Assembly (NCBI GenBank): GCA_036004365.1
Contig: DASYRN010000184.1
Location: 1-64,000 of the forward strand
Length of the DNA stretch: 64,000 nucleotides
Reading direction: 5' to 3'
From: DP-36 sp036004365
GTDB taxonomy: Bacteria > Desulfobacterota > Binatia > UBA9968
The notes under the pieces were generated by a model. The model saw only the letters and a list, made by a program, of their open reading frames with translations. It was not told the DNA's origin and did not search any database. Positions 42,447 through 52,090 of the stretch are shown one piece after another (position 1 is the first letter of the stretch; each line of letters starts with the position of its first letter). Made by a program: the position numbers and the translations under genes.

Positions 42447-44150
42447 TTACGCAATCCAGTCGGATACCGGCGCCTTCGCCTCATGCAGCGGCTGGCAGAC
42501 GACGTCCACCAGGCTCGGCCCGGCATGCGCCAGCGCTTCTTTCAGCGCCTTGCCGAGATCGCTTGGCTCGGTGACGCGCCAGCTCTTCACGCCGTAGGCG
42601 GCAGCGACCGCGGCATGGTCGGTGGTGTCGAAGTCCACAGCGAAGTAGCGAGCGCCGTAGCCCGACTTCTGCCCTGCCTTGATCCAGCCGTACGTGCCGT
42701 TCGAGATCACGATAAAGGTGATCGGTAACCTGTGGCGCACAACCGTCTCGAGCTCGCCGCAGGTGAAGCCGAAGCTGCCGTCGCCCATCACGGAGACGGA
42801 CTTGACGTCAGGCCGAGCGAAATGAGCGCCGATCGCTGCGGACATCGAGTAGCCAAGCGCGCCATGGGCCCGGTTGGAGAAGAACCGGCGCCCGGTGCCG
42901 CGCACCGGATAGTAAGCGGAGAAATAGGGACACGGCGTGCCGGGATCGGCGACCACGATCGCATCCGGATCGAGTGCCTGAGTCAGTTCCGCGACGACGC
43001 GCTCCGGTCTGATCGGCTTATCCTCCGACCGCGCGAGCGCGTGGAATTTAGCGAACTTCTGCTCCTTCGCCTTTTTTACCGCCGAGGCGTCCAGCGGCCG
43101 CTGCACCGTCGCGAGCGCCTCGTTCAGCGCCGCTAGTGTTAGCTTCGCATCACCAACTAGCGGCACGTCGACGCGGTAGTTGGCGCCAAGCACCGCCGGA
43201 TCCACGTCCAGGTGAATCACGTTCACCTTGTCGGGCGCGGGATGGCGCCAGCGCTCGGTGGTAACCGAGCCCGCGCGGCAGCCGACGAAGACGACCAGAT
43301 CCACCTCATCGACGACGGCGCGCGTCTCGGGCGTGCCGCCGTTCGAGCCGACGACGCCGATAGCGAGGGGGTGCTCCTCTGAGATCGAACCCTTGCCGCT
43401 GACGCTGGTCGCGACGGGGGCCGAGAGTCGCTCCGCTAGCTGGAGAAGCTCCTGCTCCGCTCCGGCGATCACCACGCCGCCGCCACAGACGAAGACCGGA
43501 CGCGACGCGGTGCGCAACAGTTTCGCCGCGAGCTCGACGAAGAACGGGTCCGGCGCGACGCGATGCGCTGGATATTGTCCGAGGCTCCCTTCACCCCACA
43601 CGTCGTTCCGATCGACCGGTCCGTTCTGCACGTCGAAGGGCAGAGCGATGTGTGTGGCGCCCGGCCGGCCCGTGGTCATTTCGTTGAATGCAGCGCGGAA
43701 GACGCGCGGGATGTCCTGCGAGCGGTCGAGCACCGCGTTCCATTTCGTGACCGGTCGCATGAGAGCGCCCTGGTCGAGCTCCGTAAGCGTGTAACGCCCG
43801 CGCGCGGAGACGGAGATGTCGCTGTTGATGCAAAGCACCGGCACTGAAGATTCGTTCGCTTCGGCGAGACCCGGAAGGATATAGGTCGCCCCGCCGCCGC
43901 TCGGCCCTTCGCACACGCCGACCTTGCCCGAGACGCGCGCGTAACCGTCCGCCATGTAGGCCGCGGAGCGCTCGTCGCGCGTGAGGATATGGCGCATGCC
44001 GTGCTTAAGCCGCGCCAGCGCGTCGTAGAACGGCAAACTGGTGTCGCCGCACAAGCCGAAGATGATCTCGACGCCGTGCGCCTTTAGCATTTCGACCACG
44101 GCTTCGGCACCGGTGATTGTGCCGCCCTTTGCCTCGATAGGCTTATTCAT
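42447..44150 (-). CDS. thiamine diphosphate-dependent enzyme, acetolactate synthase-like
   Basis: The 567-residue protein has the three ThDP-enzyme domains: N-terminal domain with catalytic Glu in LTRDERSAAYMADGYARV, a central domain (RPVFVCGGGVVIAG), and the C-terminal ThDP-binding motif MGDGSFGFTCGELETVVRHR ... ISNGTYG (GDG-x25-N). The substrate is probably a 2-oxo acid, but acetolactate synthesis is not certain. The ATG is preferred over an upstream TTG. It lies downstream of the hydroxyacid dehydrogenase gene, likely in the same operon. Confidence 0.87.
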   Translation of the reverse strand: MNKPIEAKGGTITGAEAVVEMLKAHGVEIIFGLCGDTSLPFYDALARLKHGMRHILTRDERSAAYMADGYARVSGKVGVCEGPSGGGATYILPGLAEANESSVPVLCINSDISVSARGRYTLTELDQGALMRPVTKWNAVLDRSQDIPRVFRAAFNEMTTGRPGATHIALPFDVQNGPVDRNDVWGEGSLGQYPAHRVAPDPFFVELAAKLLRTASRPVFVCGGGVVIAGAEQELLQLAERLSAPVATSVSGKGSISEEHPLAIGVVGSNGGTPETRAVVDEVDLVVFVGCRAGSVTTERWRHPAPDKVNVIHLDVDPAVLGANYRVDVPLVGDAKLTLAALNEALATVQRPLDASAVKKAKEQKFAKFHALARSEDKPIRPERVVAELTQALDPDAIVVADPGTPCPYFSAYYPVRGTGRRFFSNRAHGALGYSMSAAIGAHFARPDVKSVSVMGDGSFGFTCGELETVVRHRLPITFIVISNGTYGWIKAGQKSGYGARYFAVDFDTTDHAAVAAAYGVKSWRVTEPSDLGKALKEALAHAGPSLVDVVCQPLHEAKAPVSDWIA

Positions 44151-44206
44151 TTCAGCGTGACGGTAGCCGACGAGGTGCTCGGATGTCAACTTTCACCCCT
44201 CACGCC

Positions 44207-45199
44207 TCACGGCTCTCGCCTCACGCCTATTTTTGCGACCGCTTCGGGATTGATCACGTTGATGGGATTGCCGCCTGCGTAGGCGAGGATTTGATCGACT
44301 ACGAGTCCGTAGTAAAGCTCATAGTTCTCCTTCTCGACGTAGCCCAGGTGAGGCGTGGCGAGCACGTTATCCATTTTAAGCAGCGGGTGAGCTGCGCCGA
44401 TCACGGGCTCGTCTTCAAAGACATCCACCGCTGCACAGCCCGGGCGACCGGCCTTTAGCGCCGCGAACAGGGCGCCTTCGGCGATGATCCCGGCGCGGCT
44501 CGTATTCACGATAAGCGCCGCGGGATTCATGCGCTCCAGATCCTCGCGTGTGACGATGCCGCGCGTCTCAGCGTTGAGCGGGAGATGGAGACTCAGGATG
44601 TCGCTTTCGGCGAAGAAAACTTTTCGGCTTTCCGCGACCTCGTATCCGGCCTCTCTCGCGCGCGCCAGCGATCCCTCCCGCCCCCAGCACAGTACGCGCG
44701 CGCCAAACGCCCGCCCCACATTTGCCACCAGGCTGCCGATGCGGCCATAGGCGTAGATGCCGAGCGTTTTTCCCTTCACGCTAACCCCAACCGTCGACTG
44801 CCAGTGTCCCTCTCGCAGCCGCCGCACTTCGTACGGGATATGCCGCAGCGCGGCGAGAATGAGGCCCCAGGTAAGCTCCGCGGTCGGGTGCGCAGTGGCC
44901 TTGCCAGCCGCCGAGACTAGGACGCCGTGCTCGGTGCAGGCGTCGATGTCGATGTGTCCGGTGCTTCGCCCGGTCTGGCTGATCAATCTGAGCTTGGGCA
45001 GGCGCTCGATCAGCGCGCGTGGAAAAGGCGAGCGCGCTTGGGTCAGGATGACCGCTTCGGCCTCTTTCAACCGTTCGGCGAGACGAGCCGGATCCTTTTC
45101 TGTATCGTTATAGATCAGGACTTCATGCCCCTTGAGCTTCGGGTAGCACCGAAGCGTGCGGAATGCGTCTTGATAGTCATCTATCACGGCGATCTTCAT
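44207..45199 (-). CDS. D-2-hydroxyacid dehydrogenase (D-isomer specific)
   Basis: The 330-residue NAD-dependent enzyme reduces 2-oxo acids or oxidises D-2-hydroxy acids. The nucleotide-binding loop reads GIYAYGRIGSLVA (an unusual IYAY in place of the common IVGLG). Catalytic Arg lies in VNTSRAGII, Glu in VFEDEPV and His in ATPHLGYVE. It precedes the ThDP-enzyme gene by 56 bases; together they could interconvert a 2-oxo acid and its products. Confidence 0.87.
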   Translation of the reverse strand: MKIAVIDDYQDAFRTLRCYPKLKGHEVLIYNDTEKDPARLAERLKEAEAVILTQARSPFPRALIERLPKLRLISQTGRSTGHIDIDACTEHGVLVSAAGKATAHPTAELTWGLILAALRHIPYEVRRLREGHWQSTVGVSVKGKTLGIYAYGRIGSLVANVGRAFGARVLCWGREGSLARAREAGYEVAESRKVFFAESDILSLHLPLNAETRGIVTREDLERMNPAALIVNTSRAGIIAEGALFAALKAGRPGCAAVDVFEDEPVIGAAHPLLKMDNVLATPHLGYVEKENYELYYGLVVDQILAYAGGNPINVINPEAVAKIGVRREP

Positions 45200-45214
45200 C
45201 GATGCCCTAGCAGG

Positions 45215-45560
45215 CTGCTGAAATCCTTCGACGCTGCTCAGGATGAACGGCTAAGAAATAGAGTTTAATGTATATCCCTCCGCTCATGGTGAGCCCGTCG
45301 AACCATCGATCGCCTCGCTCCGAAGCGTGCTCGTGCTTGGAAACTCCGTGCTCGTGATCGTGGTAAGAAACGACCACGAAAGCCCGGAGGACCGCTTCGT
45401 GGTGACACGAACACGAATCACGAAGCTCGCGCGCCTCGCCTCTGAGATCTTTTTGCACAGCCTGCTGAAAAACACACTTCTCATGCTTCGACGGACTCAG
45501 CATGAACGGAAAATTGTAAACAATTTCAAGTCCCGTTCGCCCTGAGCTCTGTCGAAGGGC
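45215..45560. repeat. cluster of CTTCGAC/CTCAGGATGAACGG-type dispersed repeats
   Basis: At least four related short blocks occur: CTTCGACGCTGCTCAGGATG (about 45229), GCTCATGGTGAGCCCGTCGAA (about 45283), ATGCTTCGACGGACTCAGCATG (about 45484) and CGCCCTGAGCTCTGTCGAAGGG (about 45538), some inverted. Between them lie CAGCAGGCTG-like ends and a CTCGCGCGCCTCGCCTCTGAG block shared with the 23S-5S spacer. No gene fits here. Confidence 0.65.
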
Positions 45561-45614
45561 GAACGCACACTCTGAAGAATTACTGACAATCGGGCCGCCA
45601 TGCAACCTGAAGCG

Positions 45615-45644
45615 TTGACCGAATTCACTACATGTATATAGAAT
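45615..45644 (+). promoter_or_regulatory. candidate promoter of the tctCBA operon
   Basis: TTGACC at 45615-45620 and TAGAAT at 45639-45644 (18-bp spacer; a shifted TATAGA gives 16). An imperfect hairpin of repeated TAACGCCTGACGCCTAACCCC lies downstream at about 45680-45725, before the tctC ribosome site AAAGGAGGAGG. Confidence 0.45.
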
Positions 45645-45758
45645 GCAACCGCTCTTGAGACGGTAAGGCGTGAAAGGTCAGGGGTAAGGGGAAACCCCTA
45701 ACGCCTGACGCCTAACCCCTAACGCCGGTACCTGTTTTGGATAAAGGAGGAGGGCGAA

Positions 45759-46733
45759 ATGAAGTGCAAAATGAAAAGTCTCTCCGCAATGGTGCTGGTT
45801 TGTGCGGTCGCGCTGTATTCCGGGATGGCAGCGGCGCAGAGCTATCCGAGTAAGCCGGTGCGCCTCATCATTCCTTTTCCGCCGGGCGGGAGCAACGACA
45901 TCGTCGGGCGCTTCATCGCCACGAAATTGACTGAACGGCTCGGCAAGCAAGTGGTCGCGGACAACCGCGGCGGGGCAGGAGGCGTCATCGGCACTGAAGC
46001 CGCGGCGAAATCGGAGCCCGATGGCCACACTCTGCTCATCATCTCTTCTGCATATGCGATTAATACTTCACTTCAGAAGCTGCCCTACGATCCGGCCAAG
46101 GCCTTCACCCCGGTCGCCAAGCTAGGAACCGGCCCGAGCGCCCTCACCGTCTTTCCGGGCCTTCCGGTCAACTCGGTGAAAGAGCTCGTCGCGCTCGCCA
46201 AGGAAAAGCCCGGCCAGTTGAATTTCGCGGCGTCGGGCGTCGGCACCTTTCAGCATCTCGGAACCGAGCTCTTCAAGATGATGGCTGGGATCGACATTGG
46301 TATCGTCCAGTTCAAAGGCGGCGGCCCCGCGATGATCGATGTGATGGGAGGCCATACTCATGCCACGATCGGCTCGCTCATTCAGTCTATGCCTCATATC
46401 AAGTCCGCCAAGCTCAAGGCGCTAGGCACCGGCGGATCGAAGCGCAGCGTCTCCTTGCCTGATGTGCCGACGATTGCCGAGGCCGGCGTTCGGGGCTACG
46501 AAGCGAACAACTGGTGGGGCATCCTTGTCCCCGCCGGCACGCCGGGCTCGATCGTTGATAGGCTGCACAAGGAGCTCTCGGTGATCCTGAGCTCGGCGGA
46601 AACACAGAAGCTCTTCCTGGATCAAGGCGCGGAGATAGACAAATTGGGCCCGGCCGAGTTCGGCCCGTACATAGCGGCCGAAACGACTAAATGGGGGCGG
46701 GTCATCAAAGAGGGCAACATCAAAGCGGAGTAA
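45759..46733 (+). CDS. tctC: tripartite tricarboxylate transporter receptor TctC (Bug family)
   Basis: The 324-residue periplasmic protein has a Sec signal (residues 1-27, ending AAAQS). Bug-family landmarks are YPSKPVRLIIPFPPGGSNDI, ADNRGGAGGVIGTEAAAKS and DGHTLLII, followed by FKGGGPAMIDVMGG and DVPTIAEAG. It delivers a carboxylate to the TctAB membrane complex encoded directly downstream. AAAGGAGG lies upstream of the start. Confidence 0.92.
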   Translation: MKCKMKSLSAMVLVCAVALYSGMAAAQSYPSKPVRLIIPFPPGGSNDIVGRFIATKLTERLGKQVVADNRGGAGGVIGTEAAAKSEPDGHTLLIISSAYAINTSLQKLPYDPAKAFTPVAKLGTGPSALTVFPGLPVNSVKELVALAKEKPGQLNFAASGVGTFQHLGTELFKMMAGIDIGIVQFKGGGPAMIDVMGGHTHATIGSLIQSMPHIKSAKLKALGTGGSKRSVSLPDVPTIAEAGVRGYEANNWWGILVPAGTPGSIVDRLHKELSVILSSAETQKLFLDQGAEIDKLGPAEFGPYIAAETTKWGRVIKEGNIKAE

Positions 46734-46784
46734 AAGTGGGGGATTCACCGCAGAGGGCTAGCGCGGCAGAGCCGCTACCGAAAC

Positions 46785-46868
46785 TCGGAGTATCTCGCGC
46801 AAAGACGCAAAGGCCGCAAAGAAAAATACGATCCCGAACTTGGCGTTCTTGGCGCCTTGGCGCGAGCA
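46785..46868. repeat. imperfect inverted repeat between tctC and tctB
   Basis: CTCGCGCAAAGACGCAAAGG at the left faces GCGCCTTGGCGCGAG at the right, forming a long imperfect dyad of the GCAAAGGCGCAAAG type common in intergenic DNA of environmental bacteria. It interrupts the transporter operon and may attenuate transcription after tctC. Confidence 0.6.
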
Positions 46869-46947
46869 ACCCCCGTCTTCGAGTGCGCCTGGCCACTGGA
46901 AAATTTGCGCAAACTGCGAAAACCCGGCTCTGTAACATACCATTCGA

Positions 46948-47400
46948 ATGAAGATCGAGTTGCGCAACAACAAGGATTTCTGGGCCGGCATCATGTTGAT
47001 CGGGATCGGCGCCGCGTCGATTTTCTTCGCTCGTGGTTACCCGTTCGGCACTACGATACGCATGGGACCGGGCTACTTCCCGAGCATGCTCGGCGGCATT
47101 CTCGTCCTGTTCGGCATCTACGTCGTGGTCATGGGGCTGCGCAGGGGCGAGAAGATTCAGAGTCACTGTTCGCTCCGGGCCCTCATCGTGCTGCCGCTCT
47201 CGGTGGTCGCGTTCGGGGTTTTGATGAACCATGCCGGCTTCATACCGGCGCTGGCGGTCCTTGTCTTCGGGTCAGCGTCCGCGGGCAGGGAGTTCAAGTT
47301 CGTCGAGGTTTTGCTGCTTACCGTGATCTTGACCGGGCTTTCGGTCGCCGTATTCATCTCGGGCCTTGGCCTGCCGTACCCATTGATCAAGGGCTTCTGA
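46948..47400 (+). CDS. tctB: tripartite tricarboxylate transporter small membrane subunit TctB
   Basis: The 150-residue protein has four transmembrane helices and the DUF1468 pattern (FWAGIMLIGIGAASIFFARG ... GPGYFPSMLGGILVLFGIYV). It pairs with TctA in the inner membrane. No clear ribosome site precedes the ATG. Confidence 0.87.
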   Translation: MKIELRNNKDFWAGIMLIGIGAASIFFARGYPFGTTIRMGPGYFPSMLGGILVLFGIYVVVMGLRRGEKIQSHCSLRALIVLPLSVVAFGVLMNHAGFIPALAVLVFGSASAGREFKFVEVLLLTVILTGLSVAVFISGLGLPYPLIKGF

Positions 47401-47410
47401 CAATCGCGTC

Positions 47411-48910
47411 ATGGAACTCTTCAACCACCTGATTTTCGGGTTCAGCGTGGCGCTGTCGCTGCAAAACCTGCTCTACTGCTTGATCGGCGTGCTGGTGGGC
47501 ACCTTGATCGGCGTCCTGCCGGGCATCGGGCCGATGGCGACCATTGCGATGCTGCTGCCGCTCACCTTCAACGTACCGGCGGTACCGGCAATGATCATGC
47601 TGGCCGGCATTTACTACGGCGCCATGTACGGTGGCTCGACCACGTCGATCCTGGTCAACCTCCCGGGCGAGACGGCCGCGGTGGTCACGTGCATCGACGG
47701 CTATCAGATGGCGCGGCAGGGGCGCGCCGGCGCGGCTCTCGCGATCGCGGCCATCGGCTCATTTTTCGCCGGCACCGTCTGCACCTTGCTGATCGCGCTG
47801 TTCGGCCCGCCGCTCGCTGAGTTCGCGCTGAAGTTCAGTTCAGCGGAATATTTCTCGCTGATGCTGATGGGTCTGGTCGCCGCGGCGGTGCTCGCGCACG
47901 GCGACATGGCCAAGTCACTCGCCATGGTGGTGGTGGGGTTGCTACTCGGGATCGTGGGTGCCGATGTCAATTCCGGGGTCAAGCGTTTCTCCTTCGGATT
48001 CTACGAGCTGGCGGACGGCATCGGCGTCGTGACTATCGCCGTGGGGGTGTTCGCGGTGGGCGAAATCATCAGCAACCTGAGCGACCCTGAAGAGCGCCGC
48101 GTCTTCACCTCCAAGGTGACGAACCTCTTCCCGACCAAAGAGGACCTGAAGCGCTCTTTTGGCCCGATTGTCAGGGGGACCGGGGTCGGGGCATTCTTCG
48201 GCGTACTGCCCGGCACCACGCCAGCGATCGCCTCGTTCTCGTCCTACATGGTCGAGAAGAAGCTTGCCAAGGAGCCGTCGCGTTTTGGCCACGGCGCTAT
48301 CGAGGGAGTAGCAGGGCCCGAGTCCGCCAACAACGCGGACGCGCAGTGCAAGTTTATCCCGATGCTCACCTTAGGGATTCCCGCAAGCGGGACGATGGCT
48401 CTGATGCTCGGTGCGCTCATGATTTACGGCATTGCGCCCGGCCCACAGGTGATGACCGAGAAGCCCGATCTCTTCTGGGGACTGATCGCGAGCATGTGGA
48501 TCGGCAACGTGATGCTGGTCGTGCTCAACCTGCCTTTGATCGGCATGTGGGTGAGCCTGCTCAAGGTCCCCTATCGCCTGCTCTTCCCCGCGATCATGGT
48601 GTTCTCAGCGATCGGCATCTACAGCGTGAACAACAGCTCGTTCGATATCTATCTCATGGCGATCTTCGGCATCCTCGGAATCGTTTGGAGGATGCTCGAC
48701 TGTAGCCCGGTGCCGATGATGCTCGGGTTCGTGCTCGGGCCGATGGTGGAGGAAAACCTGCGGCGGGCGTTGCAGGTCTCGCGCGGAGATCTCTCGGTGT
48801 TCGTCACGCGGCCTATCAGCCTCGGGTTCATCGTCGCCACGGTTTTGATCCTGATCGTGATGGCGGCGCCGACCGTGCGCAAACGGTGGGGAGCCGCTGC
48901 CGCAGGTTGA
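47411..48910 (+). CDS. tctA: tripartite tricarboxylate transporter large membrane subunit TctA
   Basis: The 499-residue protein has about 11-12 transmembrane helices and the duplicated TctA signature VGTLIGVLPGIGPMATIAML and GVGAFFGVLPGTTPAIASF. MYGGSTTSILVNLPGE and PESANNADAQCKFIPMLTLG are further conserved segments. It forms the ion-coupled translocation channel with TctB. It lies 10 bases behind tctB and completes the transporter operon. Confidence 0.95.
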   Translation: MELFNHLIFGFSVALSLQNLLYCLIGVLVGTLIGVLPGIGPMATIAMLLPLTFNVPAVPAMIMLAGIYYGAMYGGSTTSILVNLPGETAAVVTCIDGYQMARQGRAGAALAIAAIGSFFAGTVCTLLIALFGPPLAEFALKFSSAEYFSLMLMGLVAAAVLAHGDMAKSLAMVVVGLLLGIVGADVNSGVKRFSFGFYELADGIGVVTIAVGVFAVGEIISNLSDPEERRVFTSKVTNLFPTKEDLKRSFGPIVRGTGVGAFFGVLPGTTPAIASFSSYMVEKKLAKEPSRFGHGAIEGVAGPESANNADAQCKFIPMLTLGIPASGTMALMLGALMIYGIAPGPQVMTEKPDLFWGLIASMWIGNVMLVVLNLPLIGMWVSLLKVPYRLLFPAIMVFSAIGIYSVNNSSFDIYLMAIFGILGIVWRMLDCSPVPMMLGFVLGPMVEENLRRALQVSRGDLSVFVTRPISLGFIVATVLILIVMAAPTVRKRWGAAAAG

Positions 48911-49234
48911 TCGCGTGAAAGCGAGAGTGTTGAAAAGCGTTGTTTGCAGGTCAGACGGGAACGCGCAGAGTTTGACATTTCTGGAGTGTGTTACTGCTGA
49001 GGTTTATGCATGCCCCCGGGGATTTTTCTTATTCTCTCTCCCCTGGAGGGAGAGAGTTAGAGTGAGGGGGCAAGAAAATTTGGGGCACCCTCACCTCAAT
49101 CCTCTCCCGTCGAGGGAGAGGAGGTAAATCGGGTAGTGATTGCCACGTGCCAGCGCAAGATGATGTTAGCCTGAGGCTAATCACAAATTAAGCCTCCGCC
49201 GAGGCGGACGTACATGACTGAATAAGGAAATACC
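48911..49234. other. intergenic region with CTCTCCC-GGGAGAG palindromes
   Basis: Two palindromic units face each other: CTCTCCCCTGGAGGGAGAGA at about 49036-49055 followed by GTGAGGGGG, and CCCTCACC..CCTCTCCCGTCGAGGGAGAGG at about 49088-49121. The pair forms a long dyad. This is the widespread REP-like CTCACC-CTCTCCC-GAGGGAGAGG type and could terminate tctCBA. No gene is seen. Confidence 0.65.
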
Positions 49235-50852
49235 GTGACTACTGTTGTACAACTCATCTCGAACATGCTGAAGCGCGAGGGCGTCCAATACCTTTTTGGA
49301 ATCCCAGGCGGGGGCGGCACCATTGACCTGCTCGACGCCACTGAGAAGGACGGCATCCGGTTCGTTCTAAACAGCCACGAAACGGCGTCCGCCGTGATGG
49401 CCTGTACTATTGCGGAGCTGACCGGAATCCCCCGGTGTCGTGGCGACGTCTATATCGCCCGGCGTCACCAATGTGGCCAACGGTGTCGCTTATGCCTATC
49501 TGGAGCGCGCGCCGCTCCTGGTCCTGTCGGATAGCTATCCATGGGGCGCGAGCCAGGTGGTGCTCCGGCAGACGCTAAACCACAGGCAGCTCTTTCAAGG
49601 GATTACCAAATGGACAGCGTCTCTCTCCGCGGAGTGGGCCCACGAGATGCTGCAGCGGGCCTTCCGCACCACCTTGGAGGACCGACCCGGCCCTGTTCAG
49701 CTGGATATCCCCGACGATGTGGCCCAGCAGTCGGTGGCGGATAAGCCACTGCCTTCGGTTACGAAGCAGGTGATGACCCGCCTGTACGCGGAGGAGCCGG
49801 CGGGGTTCAATCGAGTGGTGGGTAGAATTCAGGAGGCGAAGGCGCCGGTCATTATCGTTGGCATGGGGCTACGCTGGGATAAAGCCTACCCGCAACTGCA
49901 GAGGCTGGTGGAGCGGATCGGGACGCTCGTCTTCTGTACCCCCAAAGTAAAGGGGGCGCTGCCGGAGAATCATTCCTACTCGGCCGGCATCTTCATCGGC
50001 GGCAAGCTCGAGATGGAGATTCTGGGCAAGGCCGATCTCATCATTGGCGTGGGATTGGATCCCGCCGACATGCTGGCGAAGCCGTGGAAGTACACTCAGC
50101 CCCTTATCGCCATCGATCGGGTCAGCAATTACAACGAGATCTACCATGCGGAGATGGAGCTGGTGGGCAATATCGCCGAGATCCTCTCGATGCTGACCGA
50201 CGCGCTGTCTGCGGAGCACAAGTGGGACGAGAGCGTAGCTCCAGCTTACCGAAAGAAAGTCTACGATGCCTTGGCCCTGCCCACACAGGGGCTGGCGCCG
50301 TTCCGGGTCTTCGATGTCACCAGGGAACTCACCGCCGATGACGTGATCCTGACCACCGACGTCGGGGCTTCCAAGCTGCTGCTGAGCCAGATCTGGCGCC
50401 CCTATCAGCCGAACTCCGTGCTGATGTCCAACCCGTTGGGCAGCATGGGCTGCGGCGTTCCCGCGGCCATCGCGGCCAAGCTTGTCTTCCCGAACCGGCA
50501 GGTGGTCTCGCTGTGCGGAGATGGTGGCTTCTGGATGCGGATGGCGGAATTGCAGACGGCAATGGAGTTGGGCGTGGGTCCGGTGATCGTCGTGCTCAAC
50601 GACCAGGCTCTCAGCCAGATCAAGATCAAGCAGGTTAAGAAAGGGCTGGCGGTGGTCGGCACCGAGTTCCGCAATCCAAACTACATCAAGATCGCCGAGG
50701 CTTTCGGGGGCAGAGGGACCTCCGTCGGTACCGAAGCGGAGTATGCTGCCGCGCTGAAGGAGGCATTGCGTTCCAGCACACTCACCGTCATCGAGGCTCG
50801 GATCGATCCCAGCCAGTACGCCGCCCAGTTCGATGTGATCCGCGAGTTGTGA
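49235..50852 (+). pseudogene. ThDP-dependent enzyme (acetolactate synthase-like), frameshifted
   Basis: The N-terminal part (about 66 codons; GVQYLFGIPGGGGTIDLLDA with the ThDP Glu in LNSHETASAVMA) runs in one frame up to ELTGIP. From GVVATSISPGVTNVANGVAYAYLE on, the protein continues in the next frame to a normal end with ThDP motif CGDGGFWMRMAELQTAMELG. Joined, it gives about 538 residues. The shift sits at a run of five C (49429-49433), where four would restore the frame. This is either a recent mutation or a homopolymer sequencing error. Confidence 0.8.
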
Positions 50853-50891
50853 TCGGCCGCTCGCCTCTTTTTTCCTTTTTTCGTTTGATTT

Positions 50892-51680
50892 TTACTTTTG
50901 CCTTTTGACTTTCGTGTTGCCTGTTGCCTCATGGCTGCCCAGATCCAGATCCGCCCAGACCCCTACGTGGTCTGAAGGCCACAAGTCCGGATTGTCCGGG
51001 GCAGGCTTGTCAAAGCAGAGGCCCGAGACTTGAACTCTGACGGATTCTTTAACCCAAATGTAGTCAATGCATCGATCAAACCGATCCCACTCGGGATGGG
51101 TCGGTTTCCCGCCCGGTTCCCGCAAGGGTGTAAAAGCAGTGGGTTTGGTCTGAGTCGGCCGGAAAGCGCTGGACATAAGGCGTATGGATGGTTGGTCCGG
51201 AGCGGCATTGAAGTCGCCGCATACGACGGAGAAGTCAGCGTCGTCGCGGGTCTGGATCCATTCCAAGAGCTGCTCGACCTGATATTGACGCGCGGCGTCC
51301 TCCACGCGCGCGGCGATCAGGTGAGTGACGTAGACGTCAAGGATTTGTCCGGCGATCTTAAAGCGGGCGACCTGTGCGACGCAGTTGTGTGAGCGATAAT
51401 CGAGGTTTACCGTCTCAATAACAGGGTGACGCGTGAGCAGCCCCTCAGCCTGCGTTCGTGTGTCCTCGCCGACTTTCGACGACTGCAATAGCGGGTAGCC
51501 TACGCCGATTCGTTCCTCAGCGGACCGCTGCAGCCACCGGCCGGTCTGGAGCGGTAAGTAGATTTCGTTCAGCGCGAGAAAATCGGGCTTAAGCTCCGCT
51601 AGCTGCTGGGCAATCAGTTCTCGGCGCAGCTCCCAACATTTCTGGTTCTGAGCGGTGTTGAGGGTCGCAATGCGGAGCAT
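50892..51680 (-). CDS. endonuclease/exonuclease/phosphatase (EEP) superfamily protein
   Basis: The 262-residue protein has the EEP motifs: LNEIYL (metal Glu), YVTHLIAARVED, VVCGDFNAAPDQ (Asp, Asn), CIDYIWV and PSDHVGVWADL (catalytic Asp-His). It cleaves a phosphoester; whether the substrate is DNA, RNA, lipid or a small molecule cannot be said. A copy of its last ~12 codons lies at 57.8 kb. Confidence 0.83.
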   Translation of the reverse strand: MLRIATLNTAQNQKCWELRRELIAQQLAELKPDFLALNEIYLPLQTGRWLQRSAEERIGVGYPLLQSSKVGEDTRTQAEGLLTRHPVIETVNLDYRSHNCVAQVARFKIAGQILDVYVTHLIAARVEDAARQYQVEQLLEWIQTRDDADFSVVCGDFNAAPDQPSIRLMSSAFRPTQTKPTAFTPLREPGGKPTHPEWDRFDRCIDYIWVKESVRVQVSGLCFDKPAPDNPDLWPSDHVGVWADLDLGSHEATGNTKVKRQK

Positions 51681-51739
51681 CAGTGCTGAATCTATCCGCT
51701 AGGCAAGAGAAATCAAGGCGGCGGATTGAGTCGCTCCGC

Positions 51740-51840
51740 GTATTGCCTTGTTGTTTTTCTTACTATTGCCTACTGCCTAGTGCCTCGTGCCTTGTATCTT
51801 CTTTCATCCTTCCGCTTTCATCCTTCATCCTTGTTTTTCT
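51740..51840 (+). repeat. TTGCCT/TCATCCTT pyrimidine-rich simple repeat
   Basis: Degenerate tandem units ATTGCCTAxTGCCT, then TTTCATCCTTCCGCTTTCATCC, precede the HicA promoter. Similar tracts lie at 50880-50930, 52340-52450, 53790-53878 and 57855-57940, and inverted at 22118-22147 and 35797-35830. They probably arise by slippage and may act as upstream elements. Confidence 0.55.
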
Positions 51841-51867
51841 TGACGCCCCAATCTCGACGAGTACAAT
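51840..51867 (+). promoter_or_regulatory. portable promoter motif P1 before hicA
   Basis: TTGACG (51840-51845), a 16-bp spacer CCCCAATCTCGACGAG and TACAAT (51862-51867), with the hicA ATG 26 bases downstream. The same motif, including spacer sequence, recurs at 53879, 57944 and 58160. Confidence 0.7.
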
Positions 51868-51893
51868 GAGCGACCATTAGTGCGGTTCGACCA

Positions 51894-52079
51894 ATGAAAT
51901 TTAGTGAGCTTGTAAGGCTTTTAGAACAGAACGGATTCAGACTCATAAAGGAGAAAGGATCGATCCGTTACTACGGGAAACCGGGTGTGGACAGATTAAT
52001 CCGAGTCGATTATCATGGTTCTAAAGAAGTCCCGACAGGAACCTGCAACGCTATATTGAAGGCTTCAGGACTGAAATAG
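51894..52079 (+). CDS. hicA: HicA-like toxin of a type II toxin-antitoxin pair
   Basis: The 61-residue double-stranded-RNA-binding-like fold protein has MKFSELVRLLEQNGFRLIKE and the end GTCNAILKASGLK of the HicA (YcfA) family, mRNA interferases that cleave mRNA. The usual catalytic His after KGS is Ile here (KGSIRYY), so activity is doubtful unless another His (DYHGS) serves. It is followed 11 bases later by the hicB-like gene. Confidence 0.82.
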   Translation: MKFSELVRLLEQNGFRLIKEKGSIRYYGKPGVDRLIRVDYHGSKEVPTGTCNAILKASGLK

Positions 52080-52090
52080 GGGAGGAAATC

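Noticed and set aside
45215..45560. Possible insertion sequence
   Set aside because: No transposase frame; only short dispersed repeats.
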